From assembly GCA_016281555.1 (NCBI GenBank), contig JAEEIV010000089.1, positions 1 through 64,000 on the forward strand: 64,000 nt of DNA, written 5' to 3'. Positions 57,921 to 64,000 of the stretch are shown here, piece after piece. This stretch comes from Lachnospiraceae bacterium (lineage in GTDB: Bacteria; Bacillota; Clostridia; Lachnospirales; Lachnospiraceae). How positions within the stretch are numbered: position 1 is the stretch's first letter; the number at the start of each line of letters is the position of its first letter. Below the pieces are notes generated by a model. The model saw nothing but the letters and a program-made list of their open reading frames with translations. It was not told the origin of the DNA and ran no database searches. The position numbers and the translations under genes are program-made.

Positions 57921-58826
57921 ATGAACACTGTCAATAAAACACAAGGGCGAATAGTTTATTTGGCGATGGTCTTTGTTGCCATTTGTCTTTTCAGCTTGCT
58001 TTGCCTCTCTTGCACAAAAAAAGCTGAGGTTGAGCGTCCATTTGTGAGATATATGATTGATGGAGGAGCATCGCCCAAAATATTGATCTCTACAGAGGAT
58101 CAATTCGATCTTCATTCCGGAACAAAGACGATTAAGAATCCGAAGGCGGGAATAGAAAGGGTGAGTCCGATCACCGGGCATACACTTCCGTACAAACGCA
58201 CTTACAAGTATACAGGTGGAGAGTTGACGGATTCGATGAAATATGGCGCTATGGACATTTATGAAACCGATGATGAAAGTGTTGGTTTTCTATATAATTC
58301 TGATCTGTTGGCGTTCTACTATGATACTGTAGGGCATACTGCACAAAGAGAACGGATCATAGGTGATGATGAACTGACTGGTATAGCAAAGGGATTTCTT
58401 GACACTTGGTTCGAGGACGGATGGGATGACCAAATGGTTCCGGCGGTTCAGACCAGGCAAGGCTCCGCGTGTTATGATGTGTCTTTCAAAAGGTATGCGT
58501 TCGAGTATTCTCTTTTTGATTATATTTCCGTCACCATTAACGGAGAAGGAAAAGTGGTTGGCATGAATGGCAGCAAATTCGGCATCTTAAAAGGATTTGA
58601 AACTCACTACACAAAGGAAGAAATCGAAGCGGCCTATGAAGCAGTCATAGAAAAGCTTAAATCTTTTGAAGTGAATATCGTTCGGACAACTCCGTCTATT
58701 CAGGCTAATCCTAAGGGAGAGGCTTTTTTGGTGGTAAGTGTAAGCAGTCGGGATCCGGACAAAAATGGGAACGTATATGACGCGATCGATGTCATTGCCA
58801 CGCCCATCCGGGTTCCCACAGAATAG
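57921..58826 (+). CDS. Lipoprotein of unrecognised family, paralogue B
   Basis: Lipobox LLCLSC; shares RPFVRY, FDLH, LPYKRTYKYT..ELTDSMKYGAMDIYET..ESVGFLY, TINGEG.VVG.NG.KFGILK with paralogue A. Confidence 0.75.
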   Translation: MNTVNKTQGRIVYLAMVFVAICLFSLLCLSCTKKAEVERPFVRYMIDGGASPKILISTEDQFDLHSGTKTIKNPKAGIERVSPITGHTLPYKRTYKYTGGELTDSMKYGAMDIYETDDESVGFLYNSDLLAFYYDTVGHTAQRERIIGDDELTGIAKGFLDTWFEDGWDDQMVPAVQTRQGSACYDVSFKRYAFEYSLFDYISVTINGEGKVVGMNGSKFGILKGFETHYTKEEIEAAYEAVIEKLKSFEVNIVRTTPSIQANPKGEAFLVVSVSSRDPDKNGNVYDAIDVIATPIRVPTE

Positions 58827-58909
58827 CAGCACAAAAGCAGGGCGTCTGATGGCAGACGTTTAAGGCGAGTATTATAGGAAGAACAAGAGATATTTTGGAG
58901 GAAACACTT

Positions 58910-59755
58910 ATGAAACCGATATTGTTCACGATCGGCAGTCTCAACATTTACGGATATGGCATGATGATCGCGCTCGCGGTGGTGGCGGCGGTGGCCGTCA
59001 CGATGATCCGCGCAAAGTACGTTTATAAGACGGATCCGGATCTCATTTTTAATGCCGGGATCATCGGCATCATTGCCGGACTCATCGGCGCGAAGCTCAC
59101 CTACTGGATCGTCGAGATCAAGGCGGTGATCGCGAATCCGAAGATGCTTTTAGACCTCGGCGGCGGATTCGTCGTGTACGGCGGCATCATCTTAGGCGTG
59201 CTCGTGCCGGTCTTATATTTGAAATACATCAAGAAAGTCCGCGCCTTGCCGCTTCTCGACCTTGCGATCCCCGGGATCTCGCTCGGGCAGGCAATCGGAA
59301 GAGTCGGCTGTCTGCTTTCGGGGTGCTGCTACGGCGCGGCCGCGCCGGAGGGCGCCTGGTACGCCATTCACTTCCCGGCAGGCGCTGAGTGTCCGGTCGG
59401 CGTCGGCCTGTATCCGACGCAGATCATGTCCTCTGTAGGCAACCTGCTCCTGTTCGTGTTCCTCGTCATCTACACGAGGAGAGAACGGTTTGCCGGAGAA
59501 GTCGTGACGTTCTATATGATGCTGTACGCGATCGGCCGCTTCATTGTCGAGATCTTCCGGAATGACCCGCGCGGAAACGTCGGCGCATTGTCCACGTCGC
59601 AGTTCATCTCGATCTTCATGCTTGCGGGCGGGATCGTGCTTTGGATCATTCTGAAAAAGAAGAACTATCCCCCGCTTCGTCCGGAAGGAAGATTTGAGCC
59701 GGAACCGAAGGAAAAACGGGGACGGAAGGAAGAAACGGAAGTGGTACAGAAATGA
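58910..59755 (+). CDS. lgt: Prolipoprotein diacylglyceryl transferase
   Basis: YGYGMMIALAVVAA, GGGFVVYGGIILGV, GQAIGRVGCLLSGCCYG, GRFIVEIFRNDPRG. Confidence 0.95.
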   Translation: MKPILFTIGSLNIYGYGMMIALAVVAAVAVTMIRAKYVYKTDPDLIFNAGIIGIIAGLIGAKLTYWIVEIKAVIANPKMLLDLGGGFVVYGGIILGVLVPVLYLKYIKKVRALPLLDLAIPGISLGQAIGRVGCLLSGCCYGAAAPEGAWYAIHFPAGAECPVGVGLYPTQIMSSVGNLLLFVFLVIYTRRERFAGEVVTFYMMLYAIGRFIVEIFRNDPRGNVGALSTSQFISIFMLAGGIVLWIILKKKNYPPLRPEGRFEPEPKEKRGRKEETEVVQK

Positions 59756-61764
59756 GAAAGATCGACGCGCTGCCGGTCATTACGCTGGACCCCGCGATGA
59801 AGGGGTACGTCGGCGACATCCGGCTCCGAATGGAAAACTATGAGGCGAAGCGGAAAGCGCTCCTTTCAGACGTCGCCTCCCTTTCCGCGTTTTCGAACGG
59901 GCATCATTATTTCGGATTTCACCGGAATCCGGACGGCAGCACCGTATACCGCGAGTGGGCGCCCGGCGCGGATGCCTTGTTCTTCTACGGGGATTTCAAC
60001 GGATGGAACGGGCTCTCGCATCCGATGACCCGGCTGGAAAACGGCGTCTACGAGATCACGCTTTCCGGCAATGAAGCATTGAAAAACGGACAAAAGTGCA
60101 AGGTGCTCGTCCGGAAAGACGGCGAGACGCGGGAGCACATCCCGACCTACGCGACGTATGTTACGCAGGATCCGGTGACCTACATCTGGTCCGCCGAGGT
60201 GCATTTCGCGGAAGGTCCGTTCGAATGGCACGACGCAGGATTTCAGATGCCCGAAACGCCTTTCGTATACGAGTGTCACGTCGGCATGGCGACGGAAGAG
60301 TACCGGATCGGCACCTACCGGGAATTCCGGGAAAACGTGCTGCCACGCGTGGAGGCGGACGGCTACAATACGATCCAGATCATGGCGGTCATGGAGCATC
60401 CGTACTATGCGTCGTTCGGCTATCAGGTCTCGAATTTCTTCGCTGCTTCTTCCCGGTACGGCGTTCCGGAAGACTTAAAGGCGCTCGTCGACGAGGCGCA
60501 CCGGAGGGGCATTGCCGTGCTCCTCGACGTCGTGCATTCGCACGCGGTCCGGAATGAGCGCGAAGGTCTCAACCGCTTCGACGGCACGGATTATCAGTTC
60601 TTCCATGCGGGACCGGAGGGAGACCATCCGGCGTGGGGCACGAAGCTCTTCGATTACGGGAAGAACGAGGTCCTGCATTTCCTGCTTTCGAACCTGAAGT
60701 TCTGGATGGAGGAGTATCATTTCGACGGCTTCCGCTTCGACGGCGTGACGTCGATGCTCTATCACGATCACGGACTCGGAACGGCCTTCGATCATTACGA
60801 CAAGTACTTTTCGATGAATACCGACGTGGAAGCCGTGACCTATCTGATGCTTGCGAACGAACTGATCCACGAGATCAATCCGAACGCGATCACGATCGCC
60901 GAAGACATGTCCGGAATGCCGGGCATGTGCCTTCCGGTGCCGGACGGCGGGATCGGCTTCGATTACCGGCTCGCAATGGGCATGCCGGATCTCTGGATCC
61001 GTTACGTGAAGGATACGAGGGACGAAGACTGGAACTTAGGAAAAATCTACGGAGAACTGACCGGGCACCGTCCGAAGGAAAAGGTGATCGGATACGCGGA
61101 ATCGCACGATCAGGCATTGGTCGGCGACCAGACGCTGATGTTCCGGCTCGCGGGCGAGGACATGTACTGGTTCATGCGGAAGGAAGACCGGGATCATTTC
61201 CGGATCGACCGGGCAATGGCCTTGCATAAGGTCATCCGCCTTCTGACGTTCTCGCTTTCGCCAAACGGATATTTAAACTTTATGGGCAATGAATTCGGCC
61301 ACCCGGAGTGGATCGACTTCCCGCGGGAAGGAAACGGCTGGTCCTACGCCCATGCGAGACGCCAGTGGAGTCTCGCGGACAACCGGTCCTTGAAATACAG
61401 TGAACTCGGCGATTTCGACCGGACGATGCTGTACTACGGAAAACAGGACGGTCTCTTCCGGGAGGAGGCGCATTGCCTGAAGATCCATGAGGACGACAAG
61501 ATCCTGATCCATGAGCGTGCGGGCCGGATCTTCACGTTCAACCTGCACGTGGAGCACTCGTATTTCGGATACTTCGTGCCGGTCACGGAAGAGGGATCCT
61601 ACGAGGTGGAATACACGACGGACGATTACGGTTTCGGCGGGTACGACCGGATCGACCACCGGACGGAGTTTCCGACGTTCACGAACGAAAACGGGGAACT
61701 CGGGTTCTTCGCTTATCTGCCGTCCAGGACAGCGACCGTGTTCCGGAAGAAAAACGACCTTTGA
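59752..61764 (+). CDS. 1,4-alpha-glucan branching enzyme, eukaryotic-like (GH13_8 type)
   Basis: GYQVSNFFAASSRYGVPEDLKALVDEAHRRGIAVLLDVVHSHA, HFDGFRFDGVTSMLYHDHG, TIAEDMSGMP, AESHDQALVGDQTL, NFMGNEFGHPEWIDFPREGN. Confidence 0.93.
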   Translation: MRKIDALPVITLDPAMKGYVGDIRLRMENYEAKRKALLSDVASLSAFSNGHHYFGFHRNPDGSTVYREWAPGADALFFYGDFNGWNGLSHPMTRLENGVYEITLSGNEALKNGQKCKVLVRKDGETREHIPTYATYVTQDPVTYIWSAEVHFAEGPFEWHDAGFQMPETPFVYECHVGMATEEYRIGTYREFRENVLPRVEADGYNTIQIMAVMEHPYYASFGYQVSNFFAASSRYGVPEDLKALVDEAHRRGIAVLLDVVHSHAVRNEREGLNRFDGTDYQFFHAGPEGDHPAWGTKLFDYGKNEVLHFLLSNLKFWMEEYHFDGFRFDGVTSMLYHDHGLGTAFDHYDKYFSMNTDVEAVTYLMLANELIHEINPNAITIAEDMSGMPGMCLPVPDGGIGFDYRLAMGMPDLWIRYVKDTRDEDWNLGKIYGELTGHRPKEKVIGYAESHDQALVGDQTLMFRLAGEDMYWFMRKEDRDHFRIDRAMALHKVIRLLTFSLSPNGYLNFMGNEFGHPEWIDFPREGNGWSYAHARRQWSLADNRSLKYSELGDFDRTMLYYGKQDGLFREEAHCLKIHEDDKILIHERAGRIFTFNLHVEHSYFGYFVPVTEEGSYEVEYTTDDYGFGGYDRIDHRTEFPTFTNENGELGFFAYLPSRTATVFRKKNDL

Positions 61765-61826
61765 TTCGACTTCACTGAAGGGAAATCGGAAATCATACAG
61801 AACTTCGAGGCATAAAAAAACAAAAA

Positions 61827-63128
61827 ATGTACCAGTTGTTATCGCTCTCAGTAGCCATTCTTGCGGGGTTACTGATGACCAGAGTCTTCAAACCGTTCCG
61901 CCTGCCCGCGGTGACCGCATACCTGGTGGCAGGAGTGCTCATCGGGCCCTATTGTTTAGGGGCATTGAAAATCGAAGGACTAGGATTCACGACCAGGGAA
62001 TCCGTGGAAGCCATGGGAATGCTTTCCCAGGTGGCACTCGGGTTTATCGCTTTTTCCATCGGCTCGGAATTCCGGCTGTCCTCATTGAAAAAGACCGGAA
62101 AACAGGCCATGGTGATCGGCATTTTCCAGGCGCTTGCGGCGACCGCGATCGTGCTCGCCGCGCTGCTCCTCATTCATGTGTTTTTCCCGGAAGCGATCAC
62201 ACTTCCGCAGGTCCTGACGCTTTCCGCGATCGCGACCGCGACCGCGCCTGCGGCGACCTTGATGGTCGTCCGGCAATACAAGGCGAAAGGCGAGTTAACG
62301 AGTCTCCTTCTGCCGATCGTCGCCCTTGACGACGCGGTCGGACTGGTGGTGTTTGCGGTGCTTTTCGGAATTTCGAAGACCATTGCCGGCGGGGACGTGA
62401 GCATTCTGGCGATTGTTTTAAATCCGATCATCGAGATCGTACTGTCGCTTTCACTCGGCGCACTGATGGGCTTCATTCTGACACAGCTGGAAAAACTGTT
62501 CAACTCGAACACGAACCGGCTGAACATGACGATCGCGCTCGTCTTTTTAACGGCGGCGCTCAGCATGATCTCGTTCAAGGTCGGTCCGGTGACGATCGGC
62601 TTCTCGTCGCTCCTCACCTGCATGATGCTCGGAACGATGTTCTGCAATCTTTGTCCGCTGTCTGAAGACGTCATGGCAGCGTCGGACAAGTGGACGTCCC
62701 CGCTCCTCGCGGTATTCTTCGTCATCAGCGGCGCGGAACTCGAGCTCGGGGTCTTCCGGAATTTCGGCGTGGTGCTGATCGGCCTCATCTACATCCTGAT
62801 GCGGTGCCTCGGCAAATATTTCGGCGCGCGTGTTTCTGCGAAGTGGATGCATTGCCCGCCGAAGGTGCAGAAGTACCTCGGCATCACCCTGTTCCCGCAG
62901 GCCGGCGTCGCGCTTGGCATGTGCGCGGTGGCAATGACCCTCGGTGAGCAGGGGAATCTCATCCGGAACATCACGCTGTTCGCGATCCTCGTTTATGAGC
63001 TCATCGGACCGATGCTGACGAGAGACGCGTTAACGAAGGCCGGAGACATTACGGAGAAGCCGGAGGAAGTGAAGAACCGGCGGAAACTCCGTCTGGAAGA
63101 ACTGATGCACCGGAACGGAAAGAAGTGA
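61827..63128 (+). CDS. Cation:proton antiporter (CPA2 family)
   Basis: About 12 TMs; LTLSAIATATAPAATLMVVRQYKAKGELTSLLLPIVALDDAVGLVVFAVLFG. Confidence 0.88.
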   Translation: MYQLLSLSVAILAGLLMTRVFKPFRLPAVTAYLVAGVLIGPYCLGALKIEGLGFTTRESVEAMGMLSQVALGFIAFSIGSEFRLSSLKKTGKQAMVIGIFQALAATAIVLAALLLIHVFFPEAITLPQVLTLSAIATATAPAATLMVVRQYKAKGELTSLLLPIVALDDAVGLVVFAVLFGISKTIAGGDVSILAIVLNPIIEIVLSLSLGALMGFILTQLEKLFNSNTNRLNMTIALVFLTAALSMISFKVGPVTIGFSSLLTCMMLGTMFCNLCPLSEDVMAASDKWTSPLLAVFFVISGAELELGVFRNFGVVLIGLIYILMRCLGKYFGARVSAKWMHCPPKVQKYLGITLFPQAGVALGMCAVAMTLGEQGNLIRNITLFAILVYELIGPMLTRDALTKAGDITEKPEEVKNRRKLRLEELMHRNGKK

Positions 63129-63166
63129 GGCGCTTTCTGATAAAAAACGGAAGCATCCGGCGCGGG

Positions 63167-63195
63167 TTGACGAAAGGGTCTCCCTCAGGTAAAAT
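63167..63195 (+). promoter_or_regulatory. SigA-type promoter
   Basis: TTGACG, 17 nt, TAAAAT. Confidence 0.7.
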
Positions 63196-63231
63196 AAAGG
63201 ATGGTATAGAACATGCCGCAGGAGGTGTCAG

Positions 63232-64000
63232 ATGGCATCGAACAGAAAGAATTTCACAAAACTGATCCGCACGATCGCGGAAGAGGAAGGAATGCAGATC
63301 ACCGGTTTCTCGGGGGATTGGGCGTTTCGTCTGGAAAAGGACGGAAAAGTCAGGTTCACCGTGGGTTACCATTTTCCGTTGAATCTCTCCTCCGTGAAAG
63401 AACTCTGTCAGGACAAGTGCCTGACGTATGAGGTGCTGACGGCGGCCGGCGTGCCGGCGGCGGAGCACCTGTTTTTCCCGAATCCCGTGTCTGTGGCGGG
63501 CATTGACCGGGACAGTGCGTGGAACCGGGCGCTCTCGATCCTCGATGCGGGAAAAGAAGTCGTCGTGAAAAACAATTACGGCACCGGCGGGAATCAGGTC
63601 TACCGGGTCAAGACGGAAGAAGAATTAAAGGAGATCGTGGATCTCATCTATCAGAGGAGTTACGCGGCATCCCTGTCGCCGTTCTATGAGATCAGGGAAG
63701 AATACCGCGTCGTGATGCTGGACGGCGAGCCGCAGCTCACGATCCGGAAAGAGCGCGAAAGCCGGATCAATGAGAAGGGTGAGAAGGAGTACCTGAACTG
63801 GAAGCACAACCTGGGGCAGGGCGCGACGGGCATCGTCGTCGAGGATCCGGAAATGCTGGAAAAACTCTATCCGATCGCGAAAGCGGCGGTGAAGGCGCTC
63901 GGCGTCCGCTTCTGTTCCGCGGACATCATTGACACGCCGGAGGGACTCATGATCCTCGAAGTCAATGCGGGCGTGATGCTTGAGCATTTCTCCGGGCAAA
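63232..64000 (+). CDS. ATP-grasp domain protein, 3' truncated by the window edge
   Basis: ORF open to the end (not in the track); KEVVVKNNYGTGGNQVYRV, EEYRVVMLDGEPQLTIRKER, ILEVNAGVMLE; SD aggaggt. Confidence 0.8.
   Translation, partial: MASNRKNFTKLIRTIAEEEGMQITGFSGDWAFRLEKDGKVRFTVGYHFPLNLSSVKELCQDKCLTYEVLTAAGVPAAEHLFFPNPVSVAGIDRDSAWNRALSILDAGKEVVVKNNYGTGGNQVYRVKTEEELKEIVDLIYQRSYAASLSPFYEIREEYRVVMLDGEPQLTIRKERESRINEKGEKEYLNWKHNLGQGATGIVVEDPEMLEKLYPIAKAAVKALGVRFCSADIIDTPEGLMILEVNAGVMLEHFSGQ

Noticed and set aside
58843-58861. cgtctg-atgg-cagacg-ttt hairpin upstream of lgt as a terminator
   Set aside because: Short stem and only three Ts; too weak to list as a feature.
1-64000. CRISPR array, prophage or integrated conjugative element
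   Set aside because: No regularly spaced repeats, Cas genes, phage structural genes, integrase or att-like duplication at the tRNA-Gln were seen.

Overview
This 64 kb window is a moderately GC-rich bacterial chromosome segment, probably Bacillota/Clostridia judging from HemZ, the rel/recJ neighbourhood, PurO-type IMP cyclohydrolase, MocR and VTC genes. Most genes are on the + strand in tightly packed operons; pdxY, a YggS-family gene and one tRNA-Gln are on the minus strand. Main blocks: luxS and a serpin; a heterodimeric ABC exporter; recJ/rel/MBL/hemZ; a Cthe_2159-like / degenerate two-component / VTC polyphosphate polymerase / DUF4956 cluster; a 1.57k-residue secreted SGNH/beta-helix protein; a near-complete chorismate/tyrosine operon including an aroE-aroK fusion; a MacB-like ABC transporter; a ZTP riboswitch in front of purO-purH; a PLP-homeostasis locus; tandem MATE pumps; and GH31, lgt and a eukaryotic-type glycogen branching enzyme. 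No CRISPR array, rRNA or intact prophage was seen. Main leads: (1) a promoter / leader peptide / terminator upstream of the BmrCD-like exporter; (2) a histidine kinase with His replaced by Gln plus an output-less receiver inside the VTC/DUF4956 cluster; (3) a MocR regulator with the PLP lysine replaced by Arg and a missing C-terminus; (4) two AT-rich paralogous lipoproteins of unrecognised family flanking GH31, one with its Shine-Dalgarno and start codon inside a palindrome; (5) a terminator-embedded promoter predicted to give a leaderless mRNA for the MacB-like transporter. All calls are by eye from the sequence; no database search was run.
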